In this document: positions 35,496-44,392 of the stretch, piece after piece
How the letters are laid out: every line of letters starts with the position of its first letter
Position numbering within the stretch: the stretch's first letter is position 1
Assembly (NCBI GenBank): GCA_964467455.1
Contig: CAYXQJ010000001.1
Span: forward strand, 186,001 to 250,000
From: OLB6 sp964467455
Lineage (GTDB): Bacteria; Bacteroidota; Ignavibacteria; Kapaibacteriales; Kapaibacteriaceae
Reading direction: 5' to 3'
DNA: 64,000 nt
Program-made: the position numbers and the translations under genes
Notes under the pieces: generated by a model
The model's database searches: none
What the model was told of the DNA's origin: nothing
Seen by the model: only the letters and a program-made list of their open reading frames with translations

Positions 35496-35927
35496 ATGAA
35501 ACTTCGCAACTCGATCCTCGCCGTTGGCACGATGCTCTGCGTTGCCTGTGGAAGTACCTTGGCAGCCGATACCATCGCCACAAATACGATGTGGGCAAAA
35601 GAGACGGTCAAGGCGGACAAGAATGCCCGTGTCATGATCACGTCGCAACTTGGTGACGTCAAGATCCGCACCTGGAGCCACAACAAGGTCGTTGTTCGTT
35701 CCGAAGGTGTCAATGGAACCTTTGTTGTGGACGCTACGTCCGACGGCTCCAACATCAACATTAACGTCAATGGCTACGGCCCAACGTCTCAAACACTTGA
35801 GGCAGTTCATGTGATCTACGTCCCGGAAACAGCCATTGTCGAATTGGGAGCCATCTCCGGCGATGTCAAGATCGATGATCCCAGCCGGTTGCTGACGGTA
35901 GACAGCACCAGATCACCAAGCTTCTAA
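35496..35927 (+). CDS. Short secreted DUF4097-like protein
   Basis: The 143-residue protein starts at 35496 after AGAAAGGG and has a signal peptide ending near LAA (residue 24). The mature part has paired strands of the DUF4097 type (ITSQLGDVKIRTWSHNKVVV and AISGDVKIDD). Full DUF4097 proteins have many such repeats over 250 or more residues; this one stops abruptly after two, ending STRSPSF. A good terminator follows 30 bases later, so the short form may be real rather than the first part of a longer gene. Function unknown. Confidence 0.62.
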   Translation: MKLRNSILAVGTMLCVACGSTLAADTIATNTMWAKETVKADKNARVMITSQLGDVKIRTWSHNKVVVRSEGVNGTFVVDATSDGSNININVNGYGPTSQTLEAVHVIYVPETAIVELGAISGDVKIDDPSRLLTVDSTRSPSF

Positions 35928-35956
35928 TTCCCTTCCATACCCCCTTTCACACAAAG

Positions 35957-35986
35957 GCCGGACCGGCTCCCCTCGGTCCGGCTTTT
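35957..35986 (+). terminator. Rho-independent terminator after the DUF4097-like gene
   Basis: A nine-base GC-rich perfect stem (GCCGGACCG with its complement, eight-base loop) is followed by TTTT. It lies 30 bases after the stop codon. Its T-run abuts the promoter proposed for tRNA-Ser. Confidence 0.85.
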
Positions 35987-36014
35987 GCGCTTCTTGTCCA
36001 CAGTCGTATCTTTG
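35983..36014 (+). promoter_or_regulatory. Promoter for tRNA-Ser
   Basis: TTTTG (35983-35987), a 19-base spacer and TATCTTTG (36007-36014) match the Bacteroidota -33/-7 consensus in both elements and in spacing. The tRNA begins 14 bases after the second element. Confidence 0.72.
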
Positions 36015-36027
36015 TCTCTCCCAGCGG

Positions 36028-36118
36028 GGAGAGGTGGCCGAGTGGCTGAAGGCAACGGTTTGCTAAACCGTCATAGTGTTTAAGGACGCTATCGAGGGTT
36101 CGAATCCCTCCCTCTCCG
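36028..36118 (+). tRNA. tRNA-Ser (anticodon GCT)
   Basis: A 91-base class II tRNA: acceptor GGAGAGG pairs with CCTCTCC, discriminator G, D-arm GCCGAGTGGCTGAAGGC, anticodon stem ACGGT/ACCGT with loop TTGCTAA (anticodon GCT), a long variable arm, and T-arm GGGTTCGAATCCC. CCA is not encoded. It reads AGC and AGT serine codons and lies between its own promoter and a terminator. Confidence 0.97.
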
Positions 36119-36135
36119 CAACGACTTACCGTAAA

Positions 36136-36166
36136 AAGCCCTGCGTCCCTGCGCCGGGCTTTTTTT
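36136..36166 (+). terminator. Terminator after tRNA-Ser
   Basis: A ten-base stem with one mismatch (AAGCCCTGCG with CGCCGGGCTT, six-base loop) is followed by seven T. It ends four bases before the smpB ATG, so smpB probably starts from a promoter overlapping this element or from read-through. Confidence 0.85.
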
Positions 36167-36170
36167 ATCC

Positions 36171-36638
36171 ATGGCATCACAACCCGACAGATCGATCCGT
36201 TCGATCGTGACCAACCGTAAGGCCCGTCACGATTATGAGATCCTCCAGACCCTGGAGGCGGGCATCGTGCTGACCGGGACGGAAGTCAAATCGATCCGAG
36301 CCGGTAAGCTCACGATGACGGACGCCTACGCAGCGTTTCCGTCCAAGAAGACTCATGAGCTTCTGCTCATGAACCTGCATATCTCGCCGTACGAGTTTGG
36401 CAACCGCGAGAACCACGAACCTCTGCGGCCCCGTAAACTCTTGCTTCATGAGTCTGAACTTCGCAAGCTGCGGGTCATGGTCGAAGAAAAAGGCCTCACC
36501 CTCATCCCCCTCTCCGTGTATTTTTCCGGATCCGTGATCAAGGTCGAGATCGGCGTTGCCCGCGGTAAGAAGCTGTATGATAAGCGGCAGGCGGAGAAGG
36601 AGAAGACGTCGAAGAGAGAGTCCAGAATAACCGAATAA
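36171..36638 (+). CDS. smpB: SsrA-binding protein SmpB
   Basis: The 155-residue protein shows the SmpB core: RKARHDYEILQTLEAGIVLTG, TEVKSIRAGK, ANL/HISPYEFGN, HEPLRPRKLLL, and KVEIGVARGKKLYDKRQAEKEK near the end. It binds tmRNA and brings it to stalled ribosomes. The last residues (SRITE) are encoded by an octamer repeat that overlaps the stop codon and runs on downstream. No ssrA gene was recognised in the window. The start is immediately after the tRNA terminator. Confidence 0.96.
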   Translation: MASQPDRSIRSIVTNRKARHDYEILQTLEAGIVLTGTEVKSIRAGKLTMTDAYAAFPSKKTHELLLMNLHISPYEFGNRENHEPLRPRKLLLHESELRKLRVMVEEKGLTLIPLSVYFSGSVIKVEIGVARGKKLYDKRQAEKEKTSKRESRITE

Positions 36639-36660
36639 CCGAATAACCGAATAACCGAAT
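36626..36660. repeat. Octamer repeat AATAACCG at the end of smpB
   Basis: Four perfect AATAACCG units (36626-36657) plus AAT. The first unit and part of the second code for the last residues of SmpB and its stop codon; the remainder is intergenic. The same octamer recurs in the other orientation at the end of ccoS (52068-52091). Confidence 0.95.
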
Positions 36661-36686
36661 GTCATTCCGAACGGAGTGAGGAACGA
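36661..36686 (+). repeat. Possible dispersed intergenic element before tyrS
   Basis: GTCATTCCGAACGGAGTGAG and the following GAACGA resemble a short element (GTCATTCC...GAGGAA type) that I recall as dispersed in many bacterial genomes. It occurs only once in this window. Its GTGAGG lies at ribosome-binding distance from the tyrS ATG, so the element may supply that site. Confidence 0.4.
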
Positions 36687-37901
36687 ATGAAGAGTGTAGC
36701 CGAACAATTGGAGATCATCCGGAGCAACGTGGTCGACCTGTTGCCGGAAGAGGATCTGATCAAAAAACTTGAACGGAGCGTGGCGACCGGTAAGCCCCTT
36801 ACCATCAAGCTTGGGTTGGATCCGTCGAGACCGGACATTCACATCGGCCATGCCGTCGTTCTCAACAAGCTCCGACAGTTTCAAGACCTCGGTCATAAGG
36901 TCGTGCTGATCATCGGCGACTTCACGGCCATGATCGGCGATCCGACGGGTAAGTCGAAGACTCGACCGGCTCTGACGTTGGAAGAGACCCGAGAGAATGG
37001 CAAAACGTACGTCGATCAGGCCTCAGTGATCCTTGATCGCGATCGAACGGAGATCCGGTATAATTCGGAATGGTTGGATGAGCTGTCTTTCAAGGAAGTG
37101 ATCCAGCTCGCCGCAAAGTACACTGTGGCACAGCTGTTAGAACGAGACGACTTCACGAAGCGCTATCGCTCGGGTGAACCGATCAGTGTCCACGAATTCC
37201 TCTATCCCCTTTCGCAGGCCTACGATTCGGTGGCGATCGAGTCGGACATTGAGCTTGGCGGTACCGATCAGAAGTTCAACTTGCTGGTCGGCCGTGAAGT
37301 GATGCGTGCCTATGGCCACGAACCGCAGTGCATTCTGACGATGCCGATCCTGGAAGGCACTGATGGCGTTGAGAAGATGAGCAAGTCGCTCGACAACTAC
37401 ATCGCCGTCACGGACAGTGCCAAGGATATGTTCGGCAAGACGATGTCGATCCCGGACACGATGATCGCACGATACCTGCAGTACGCCTGCTATGCTACAC
37501 CTGATGAAGTGAAGCTTGTTGGCGAAGGGTTGAGCAACGGCACCATACATCCGCGCAATGCAAAGGTCGATGTAGCCAAGCGTATAGTTGCGAGATATCA
37601 CGGCCAAGACGCCGCCAATGATGCCTTTGCTGAATTCGAACGCGTCTTTGTTAAAAGGGATGAGCCCGACGAGATCCCGGACTGGATCATGACGGACGCC
37701 TCAGGTGCCATGAAACTCGTCGATCTGTTGCCGGTCGCTGCCGGATTAGCTTCGAAAAGTGAAGCCCGACGGTTGATCACGCAAGGGGGCGTTAAGATCA
37801 ACGGCGAACAGGTGAAGGACCCCGACGCGATGATCGACGCTTCAGAACGCCCCGTTGTGCGAGTTGGCAAACTCAAGTGGTTCCGCATCATACCCCAATG
37901 A
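36687..37901 (+). CDS. tyrS: Tyrosyl-tRNA synthetase
   Basis: The 404-residue protein is a class I synthetase with DPSRPDIHIGHAV (HIGH motif) near 50 and KMSKS near 230, and a C-terminal S4 RNA-binding domain (about 340-404, ASKSEARRLITQGGVKING). GGTDQKFNLLVGR is typical of the TyrRS branch (TyrZ-like). It charges tRNA-Tyr. Its TGA overlaps the lipoate ligase ATG as ATGA. Confidence 0.96.
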   Translation: MKSVAEQLEIIRSNVVDLLPEEDLIKKLERSVATGKPLTIKLGLDPSRPDIHIGHAVVLNKLRQFQDLGHKVVLIIGDFTAMIGDPTGKSKTRPALTLEETRENGKTYVDQASVILDRDRTEIRYNSEWLDELSFKEVIQLAAKYTVAQLLERDDFTKRYRSGEPISVHEFLYPLSQAYDSVAIESDIELGGTDQKFNLLVGREVMRAYGHEPQCILTMPILEGTDGVEKMSKSLDNYIAVTDSAKDMFGKTMSIPDTMIARYLQYACYATPDEVKLVGEGLSNGTIHPRNAKVDVAKRIVARYHGQDAANDAFAEFERVFVKRDEPDEIPDWIMTDASGAMKLVDLLPVAAGLASKSEARRLITQGGVKINGEQVKDPDAMIDASERPVVRVGKLKWFRIIPQ

Positions 37902-38617
37902 TCTACGTCGAGCATGAAGGTTCTGCCACTGGCCAGATCAACATGGCCCGCGACCTTACATTGCTCGAAGAGGTCCGAAGTGGACAACTCGACATAGCGT
38001 TTCGTACCTATCTGTGGAGTCCATGGGCTGTCTCGCTCGGAAAACATCAGTCTATTGACGCGATCGACCAACATGAGGCACGCCGCCGCGGCATCGATAT
38101 CGTTCACCGCCCTACCGGCGGTCGCGCCGTTCTTCACGCCAACGAGATCACCTATTCGATCGCTGTGAAGGGGCAAGCACAACGTATCTACTCTGCCGTC
38201 CACGAAGCCCTGTTCACGGCATTACGACCGTTCGCCGGCGACACACTGTCGTTCGAAGGCAAGCCAACAGACCTGCGTCAACATTATGCGGCGTCAACAC
38301 CTATGGGCCAAGTGTGCTTCACATCAAGTGCACGTACGGAGATCTTAGCCAACGGCAAGAAACTGGTCGGCTCGGCACAACGGGTGATCGAGGGCGTTGT
38401 TCTGCAACATGGATCGATCCTGATCGACCATGGACACGAACAGATCGCCGATCTTGTGGTCGCCCCGGATACGCAGCGCGAACTGCTTAGAGCGCATTTG
38501 CGGGAAACGAGCGTGACACTTGAAGAAGTGGCTACTGAGGGATCGTACACCATCGACAACGTCGTAAATTCGATCTTGACGTCCGTTCGTTCCTCCATCC
38601 CTACAATCATCGGTTAG
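37898..38617 (+). CDS. Lipoate-protein ligase A-like protein
   Basis: The 239-residue protein has the biotin/lipoate ligase fold: SLGKHQSID, RRGIDIVHRPTGGRAVLH (the RRxxGGG-like lipoyl-AMP loop), ITYSIAV, then the ILANGKKLVGSAQR catalytic-lysine segment. It would attach lipoate or octanoate to 2-oxoacid dehydrogenase E2 and glycine cleavage H proteins. The start at 37898 follows from the ATGA overlap with tyrS. An octanoyltransferase role (LipM-like) is possible. The window also has an E1 gene, whose complex needs lipoate. Confidence 0.85.
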   Translation: MIYVEHEGSATGQINMARDLTLLEEVRSGQLDIAFRTYLWSPWAVSLGKHQSIDAIDQHEARRRGIDIVHRPTGGRAVLHANEITYSIAVKGQAQRIYSAVHEALFTALRPFAGDTLSFEGKPTDLRQHYAASTPMGQVCFTSSARTEILANGKKLVGSAQRVIEGVVLQHGSILIDHGHEQIADLVVAPDTQRELLRAHLRETSVTLEEVATEGSYTIDNVVNSILTSVRSSIPTIIG

Positions 38618-38633
38618 CATTTCGGAGTTCATT

Positions 38634-39485
38634 ATGTCACGAACCATGCTCCATCTTTGCACACTTCTTTGCCTGGCACTGACCACGACGGGTTGCCTGC
38701 GATCCTACTCAATGTTGACGGTAAACCGAGATGGGTCCGGTACGATCGCCGACACGGTACTGTTCTCACCACGACTGGTGCAAATGATGGAATCGTTCGG
38801 CGCGATCGACGGTGTTGAGAGTTCAGAGAGTCAAAGCAAACAGTTGTGGAACGACTCGACTATTAGCGCTGACGCTGAAAAGATCGGTCTGGGCGTTACG
38901 GTGAAGAAGGTTGACACTCTAACGATGGGTGGTTACAAAGGATACGCTGCCCTGTTTGACGTAAAGGACGTTACGAAGATCTCCCTCGATAAGAAACGTG
39001 GTGCTGAAAAACTTGCTTCGCCGGGACTAGACAGTGAAGCCGGTGGCAGCAGCGTCGATGACGATGAAGACCTGGCGATCACCTTCGCCTATGACAAAAA
39101 AGGTACGTTGATCATCAACAACCCGATGGGGCGCGATAATTCCAACCCTGCCCCGGATACATCCGCTCCTCAGTCACCGGAAGAGCTTCGCCAATCACTC
39201 GACATGATGTCGGGTTTCATGCGCGGACTTCGGATGAGAATGCGCATCGCTGTTAACGGCACGATCTCACAATGCGACGCGACAACTTTCAACAATGGCA
39301 CGATCACGATGATCGAAGTCGATTTTGATAAACTCTTGGATGCTTGGGAAGAGAATCCAGCGCTGATGGAGTCGTTTGAGTCGCTGAAAGACGGCGATAT
39401 GCAGGAGATCCAGAAAGTGATGTCGCAATTTCCACCAGGAGCGCTGGTCGTGGAATTGCAGCCGAAGATCACCGTGCGTTTTTGA
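38634..39485 (+). CDS. Putative lipoprotein of unknown function
   Basis: A 283-residue protein with a signal peptide ending in lipobox TTGC (Cys21). The mature part begins with a strand pair (LRSYSMLTVNRDGSGTIADTVLFSP), a pattern of lipoproteins that use D/N-x-D/N-GSG, and contains a Ser/Asp-rich central stretch (about 130-145) and a helical second half. I do not recognise the family. It follows the ligase gene by 16 bases and overlaps the leftward DUF1460 gene by 17 bases at its end. Confidence 0.7.
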   Translation: MSRTMLHLCTLLCLALTTTGCLRSYSMLTVNRDGSGTIADTVLFSPRLVQMMESFGAIDGVESSESQSKQLWNDSTISADAEKIGLGVTVKKVDTLTMGGYKGYAALFDVKDVTKISLDKKRGAEKLASPGLDSEAGGSSVDDDEDLAITFAYDKKGTLIINNPMGRDNSNPAPDTSAPQSPEELRQSLDMMSGFMRGLRMRMRIAVNGTISQCDATTFNNGTITMIEVDFDKLLDAWEENPALMESFESLKDGDMQEIQKVMSQFPPGALVVELQPKITVRF

Positions 39486-40365
39486 TCTCTACAGCACAGC
39501 CGAAGTCCGGCTCAAGCGGCCGCACAACAGTGATCCCAGTATGTGTCTTAACGGAATTCACATAGTTCGAGATCGTATCTCCAAGCTCGACACGCATTAC
39601 TGTAGTTGATGCGTGCATAAACCGGCGTTGTCCAAGATCGTCAACCCTGATCAACCCAGTGTGTGCATAATCCAGACCCGGTTTTAGAGTTGCGACCGCC
39701 ACGATATCGCCAGTCTGTAATCTGGGCTCAAAATTTCTGATGGAATCCTTCGGAACGAACCAGCGCTTTTGCTGATTGATCTGTTGCTCGATCTGTTTCA
39801 TTGACGAGACGAGTTCTGGATCTTCGCGCAGTTGTCGATAGTACTTTACGTTCGAGGACATGAAGTTCACCGTATTCTCGAAGGGCTCCGCGTCTTCATC
39901 ATTCGTTGTGACATTCTCCACAACACCTTTGCTGACGTTATCGGAGATCCAGTCTGACGTATAGTGTAGTCGAGAAAGATAGCCATCCAGAACACCGTTT
40001 CGATATCGCGTCCTGGTGATCTCACGGACAACATCGGACTCATCCCAGCAACTCGCCTTGATCGTTCGAGCCAGTGCAAGAACAAGCTCAAAGTAGGTCA
40101 CGCAATCGAGTTTATCATAGAACACGCGACAAACCTCAGGACCCGGCCCTTCGAGTGTTCCACCAACGTACGGCGTGCTAATGAACATCTCGCCGATCTT
40201 CCCCATCAGGGCACCGATCGGCAATTGGGTCCAACCCTGCTTCCTTGCTTCAACGATGACAGCTTCATGCGACATCGTGATGTATCGGGCGTTCAACCGA
40301 AGGGGCACAGCCGATAGAGCTGCTGTTGCCAATAGTGATCGTATAAATGATCGACGATGGATCAT
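39469..40365 (-). CDS. DUF1460 family exported protein
   Basis: The 298-residue protein starts at 40365 (ATGA overlap with aspS), giving MIHRRSFIRSLLATAALSA: a signal peptide with twin arginines. The mature part has the DUF1460 pattern, DCVTYFELVLALAR with the catalytic-type cysteine, an RNGVLDGYLSRLHYTSDW stretch, GDIVAVATLKPGLDYAHTGL with the likely histidine, and FMHAS. The family has an NlpC/P60-like fold and includes amidases acting on peptidoglycan fragments. The frame above 40365 lies in aspS and is not coding. Confidence 0.83.
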   Translation of the reverse strand: MIHRRSFIRSLLATAALSAVPLRLNARYITMSHEAVIVEARKQGWTQLPIGALMGKIGEMFISTPYVGGTLEGPGPEVCRVFYDKLDCVTYFELVLALARTIKASCWDESDVVREITRTRYRNGVLDGYLSRLHYTSDWISDNVSKGVVENVTTNDEDAEPFENTVNFMSSNVKYYRQLREDPELVSSMKQIEQQINQQKRWFVPKDSIRNFEPRLQTGDIVAVATLKPGLDYAHTGLIRVDDLGQRRFMHASTTVMRVELGDTISNYVNSVKTHTGITVVRPLEPDFGCAVEIKNAR

Positions 40366-42131
40366 TGCGTTCTCAATCTGATGCCCAACTCTGCTAACTG
40401 TGCGTCGTCGACCTCTGACGGACAACCATCCATCAAGGAGAGTCCGGACGTTGTCTTCGGGAACGCGATCACGTCCCGAATATTATCTGTCCCTGCCAAC
40501 AACATCACCAGACGGTCGAAACCGAAGGCAATGCCGCCGTGTGGCGGTGCTCCGTAGCGTAGCGCGTGCAGGAGGAAGCCAAACTTAGCATCGGCTTCTT
40601 CCTTCGACATGCCGATCAGGTCGAACATCGTCTCCTGAACGTCGCCACGGTGGATACGGATCGAACCGCCAGCAGCTTCGTAGCCGTTGATGACAAGGTC
40701 ATAGGCCAGGGCACGAGCTTTCGAAGGATCGGTCGACAACAATGCAACGTCTTCCGGCATCGGACTCGTGAATGGATGATGGCGGGCGACCCACCTGCCC
40801 CCTTCCTCATCATATTCCAGAAGCGGGAATTCTGTGACCCAGTGGAAGGAGAACGTGTTCTTGATGGAGTCGAGGATGCCCGTGCGACGTGCGATCTCAG
40901 TGCGGACCGCACCGAGGATGATGGATGCACGCTCCCATTCACCGACACTGAAGAGCAAGAGGTCGCCGTCAGATGCTTGGGCTGCCTGGACAAATGCCGA
41001 TTTCTCTTCGTCGGTCAACGTCTTTGCGAACGAACCGGTGATCTCGCCATTCTGGAGCTTCAGGAAAGGCAAGCCCTGAGCACCATATTTCTTAGCATGC
41101 TCGGCAAGCTCATCGGTCTGCTTGCGGGAGAATTCGGCACAGCCCTTGGCATTGAGGACCTTGACCACGCCGCCGTTCGCCACCGCCTGCGAGAACACAC
41201 TGAATCCGCATGATGCGGCAAGCGAAGAGACGTTCACGAGTTCGAGGCCGTAGCGTATGTCGGGCTTGTCGGAGCCATACCGCTCGATCGCATCGTGATA
41301 GGTCATCCGCTGAAGCGGCAAGGCAACTTCATGTCCGAGGATCTCGTTCCAGGTTCGCTTGACGAAGCGCTCCGCTGTGTCGATCACATCGTCCTGTGTC
41401 ACAAAGGACATCTCGACATCGATCTGTGTGAACTCCGGCTGTCTGTCGGCACGGAGATCTTCATCACGAAACACTTTTGCAAGCTGTACATAGCGGTCAA
41501 AGCCACTGACCATCAGGAGCTGTTTGAAGAGCTGCGGCGACTGCGGCAGTGCATAGAACTGCCCCTTGTTCATGCGACTTGGAACAAGGAAGTCACGCGC
41601 GCCCTCGGGTGTCGACTTCGTCAAGATCGGCGTCTCCACTTCAACGAACTGCTCGTCAGCGAAGTACGAGTGCATGATGTGGGAGAGCTGACTGCGTACG
41701 AGGAAGTTCTTCTGCAGTGCGCCACGACGAAGGTCGAGATAGCGATACTGCAATCGTAATTCTTCGTTGGTCAGCAGTTCGTCGACGATCTCGAATGGTG
41801 GCACTTCGGAACGGTTGATCACACCGATCTCCGAGGCAATGATCTCGATCAAGCCGGTTGGGATCTTCGGATTCGGGTTCTCACGCATGCGCACACGGCC
41901 TGCGCACCACAGCACCCATTCACTGCGAACATCCTTGATCTGAGTTGCGAGTTCCGGTGTATCCGATGAGTCGACCACGATCTGCGTGATGCCGTATCGA
42001 TCACGGATATCCAAGAAGATGATGCCGCCGTAATCACGACGGGCATTCACCCATCCATTGATCACGACATTCTCGCCGGCACGTTCCGGTCTTAATTCTC
42101 CGCACGTAGCGGTTCGTTTACGAAATTCCAT
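40362..42131 (-). CDS. aspS: Aspartyl-tRNA synthetase
   Basis: The 589-residue class II synthetase has an N-terminal OB fold (VVINGWVNARRDYGGIIFLDIRDRYG), motif 2 (FRDEDLRADRQPEFTQIDVEMSF), the bacterial-type GAD insertion (about 290-420), and motif 3 (GGIAFGFDRLVMLLAG). The start at 42131 (MEFRKR) follows AAAGGATGAAC; the frame reaches farther up but overlaps the upstream gene. It charges tRNA-Asp; whether it also charges tRNA-Asn cannot be judged. Confidence 0.96.
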   Translation of the reverse strand: MEFRKRTATCGELRPERAGENVVINGWVNARRDYGGIIFLDIRDRYGITQIVVDSSDTPELATQIKDVRSEWVLWCAGRVRMRENPNPKIPTGLIEIIASEIGVINRSEVPPFEIVDELLTNEELRLQYRYLDLRRGALQKNFLVRSQLSHIMHSYFADEQFVEVETPILTKSTPEGARDFLVPSRMNKGQFYALPQSPQLFKQLLMVSGFDRYVQLAKVFRDEDLRADRQPEFTQIDVEMSFVTQDDVIDTAERFVKRTWNEILGHEVALPLQRMTYHDAIERYGSDKPDIRYGLELVNVSSLAASCGFSVFSQAVANGGVVKVLNAKGCAEFSRKQTDELAEHAKKYGAQGLPFLKLQNGEITGSFAKTLTDEEKSAFVQAAQASDGDLLLFSVGEWERASIILGAVRTEIARRTGILDSIKNTFSFHWVTEFPLLEYDEEGGRWVARHHPFTSPMPEDVALLSTDPSKARALAYDLVINGYEAAGGSIRIHRGDVQETMFDLIGMSKEEADAKFGFLLHALRYGAPPHGGIAFGFDRLVMLLAGTDNIRDVIAFPKTTSGLSLMDGCPSEVDDAQLAELGIRLRTQ

Positions 42132-42133
42132 GT

Positions 42134-43258
42134 TCATCCTTTGGGGAAGCTGCAATATGCGAACAGCCGTTCAATGGCGCTGACGAACTCCCCTACTTCT
42201 ATGTCGTTGAGGTCCTCGCCCGGATTGATCACTGCCTCACAATATGTGTGATACGGATACCAAGGGTGCTGATCCGGGTCTGGTTGATTGAATAACACGC
42301 AGGTCGGCATATTCCACGCCGCAGCCAAATGCACAGCCGACGTGTCCGGAGAGATCAAGGCCTTCATTTCGTGGAGTGCACAGGCATATGCATGAAACGA
42401 GCCGGTCGTTGGTACGGCATGTGCGCCGGCATGTTGAGCGATCCTCTTGACCTCGGCCTGATGATGTGGTGCACCGAAGATGTAGAAGGATACTGCCGGA
42501 TACCGCTCTGAGACCTGACGCAAGACGTCAATAAGTTTGTCTGCCGGGAACGTCCGCAGGACCGAGCTACCGGAGAACACAACACCAACCGGGTTTGACG
42601 GCGGCTCCGAACCGAAGACGTGACTCTTCGCTAGGTGTGCGTCATGTTTCGACACGGGATAGACAGGCCGCATGTCCACGCTCGACGGCTCGATCCCAAA
42701 CGCCAGCAACAGCTGCGATACGCGGTCCGAGATGTGGGTCGTTTTCTTACTCAACAACGGCACTACATGCGTATACACGCCTCTGTTCTCTTTGTCGATG
42801 CCAACGGCATACCGTGCCTTGGCACCTGAGACTAAGATGCTGGAGGTCGATGACGTATTGTCGAGCATATCGACCACGACATCGTACCGGCGTCGACGTA
42901 TTGCCCGGACGACCTTATACAGGCTGCCGACGGTCTTTTGATACGTATGGATCTCGTTGATATAGGGGGCGAGTGTTGCCGCCACAGAACTATTGTTCCG
43001 ACTCAACACCACATCGATCGTCGCCTCAGGATATCGTTCTCGAACGGCCTTCACGATCGGAGCCGTGATGAGAACGTCGCCAATGCGATCCTGCCGAAGG
43101 AACAGGATCTTCGCATGTGGATCGACATTCAACGCGTCCGTGACCGAATTGATGGTGGCCGGAATGCGGTCCACCAAGAACGTCCGGTTGAACACGCGCC
43201 TGATCGCCAACTCCAGTTTCTTGATCGGCCGGTCGTACGGATTCCGATGATAGCTCAC
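42134..43258 (-). CDS. Glycosyltransferase family 9 protein
   Basis: The 374-residue protein has the GT9 (heptosyltransferase) pattern: ILFLRQDRIGDVLITAPIVKAVRERYPEA near the start, a second domain with VVFSGSSVLRTFPADKLIDVL, ISPDTSAVHLAAAWNMPTCVLF at the donor site, and a final tail. It would add a sugar to an envelope glycolipid. I chose GTG at 43258, whose GTGA overlaps the stop of the GT4 gene. It is followed by aspS after two bases. Confidence 0.85.
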   Translation of the reverse strand: MSYHRNPYDRPIKKLELAIRRVFNRTFLVDRIPATINSVTDALNVDPHAKILFLRQDRIGDVLITAPIVKAVRERYPEATIDVVLSRNNSSVAATLAPYINEIHTYQKTVGSLYKVVRAIRRRRYDVVVDMLDNTSSTSSILVSGAKARYAVGIDKENRGVYTHVVPLLSKKTTHISDRVSQLLLAFGIEPSSVDMRPVYPVSKHDAHLAKSHVFGSEPPSNPVGVVFSGSSVLRTFPADKLIDVLRQVSERYPAVSFYIFGAPHHQAEVKRIAQHAGAHAVPTTGSFHAYACALHEMKALISPDTSAVHLAAAWNMPTCVLFNQPDPDQHPWYPYHTYCEAVINPGEDLNDIEVGEFVSAIERLFAYCSFPKG

Positions 43259-44379
43259 GCCAGCACCTCGCGATAGACGTCGAGCGTGCGCTGCGCTGTG
43301 TTCTGCCATGAGAACAGATCTGCTTGCGCAAATCCTTTTGTTCGCAGGTCATCACGACGTGCAGCATCGGTGAGTAGAGCTGCGGTGCCGCGCGAGATCG
43401 CTTCAACATCATACGGGTCAACAACGAGGGCAGCATCTCCGGCTACCTCCGGTAACGACGAGGTCGACGATGTCAGCACCGGACATCCACATTTCATCGC
43501 TTCGATCACCGGCAGGCCGAATCCTTCAGCAATGCTGGGAAAGATCAATCCTGCCGCATGTGTCAGCAGTTGGTTGTGTTCCTCTTGACTGTTGGCCGCA
43601 ACGACTCGGATCTCACCTGCCTCGAACAGTGCTCTGATCTCGGGATCCTTTGATGCCCATCCGGTGGGATCCCACTTGCAGATCATTACGAACGTTGACG
43701 CTTTGCGAACGTCCATGGGCATCTGTCGCCACGCATGCAGGATGCGGACGAGGTTCTTCCGTTCGTCGTTTCTGCCGATCCAGACAACGTAGGGTCGGCC
43801 ACCAAGAGGATGTGGCAAGGTAGACGGCACGAAGGCATTCGACGCAGCCAAATGTGTCACGCGGATCTTGGAGGCGTACTCGGGAAACTGGGTGGTGATC
43901 TCACGTCCCACAAAGTCTGAAGGAACCAAGATGCGCTCACCATAGAGCATCGTCTTGAGCACCTTGCGTTTGAAGGATGACCGCAGGGCGGGCGGACACG
44001 GGATCAACGGATCGAGCGGGAAGAGATCATGGACGGTGACGACATACGGTCGTACCGGGGGCAATGCTCTGCCCCCTTCATGAAAGTGGACCAGGTCGAA
44101 CTTGTTGGCGAGTTTTTTCCATTCGCGGTGGACGAGATGGCGTGCCAATCGACGGCCGATGTGGCCGAATCTTCGCTCACTGGGAAGGACGCCGTAGACT
44201 TCGTACCGTAAGGCACCGTGCATCCATTGATGGACTTGGTCTATCTGTGTGTCGTGGACAAGGAAGGCGAGATCTGGGTGGCCTTCGATCTTCGCGATGT
44301 GGCGTACCAATTCGCGGGCATACACAGATATCCCGGCCGGCTGAAACGCTCCGGTAAGATCGTAGCCGATGGTAGGCAT
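43255..44379 (-). CDS. Glycosyltransferase family 4 protein
   Basis: The 374-residue protein has the GT-B layout of GT4 enzymes: an N-terminal segment FQPAGISVYARELVRHI, a central VVWIGRNDERKNLVRILHAW, and C-terminal LIFPSIAEGFGLPVIEAMKCGCPVLTSSTSSLPEVAGDAALVVDP with the E-x7-E donor-binding motif. It transfers an NDP-sugar to a growing glycan, probably lipopolysaccharide or capsule. It forms a unit with the GT9 gene downstream (GTGA overlap) and follows the ABM-type gene by 13 bases. Confidence 0.9.
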   Translation of the reverse strand: MPTIGYDLTGAFQPAGISVYARELVRHIAKIEGHPDLAFLVHDTQIDQVHQWMHGALRYEVYGVLPSERRFGHIGRRLARHLVHREWKKLANKFDLVHFHEGGRALPPVRPYVVTVHDLFPLDPLIPCPPALRSSFKRKVLKTMLYGERILVPSDFVGREITTQFPEYASKIRVTHLAASNAFVPSTLPHPLGGRPYVVWIGRNDERKNLVRILHAWRQMPMDVRKASTFVMICKWDPTGWASKDPEIRALFEAGEIRVVAANSQEEHNQLLTHAAGLIFPSIAEGFGLPVIEAMKCGCPVLTSSTSSLPEVAGDAALVVDPYDVEAISRGTAALLTDAARRDDLRTKGFAQADLFSWQNTAQRTLDVYREVLA

Positions 44380-44392
44380 GTTCGTAGACTGA

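Noticed and set aside
35410..35598. Longer start of MutS
   Set aside because: The extra residues (Arg/Trp/Cys rich) do not match MutS and lie over the divergent gene's leader and signal peptide.
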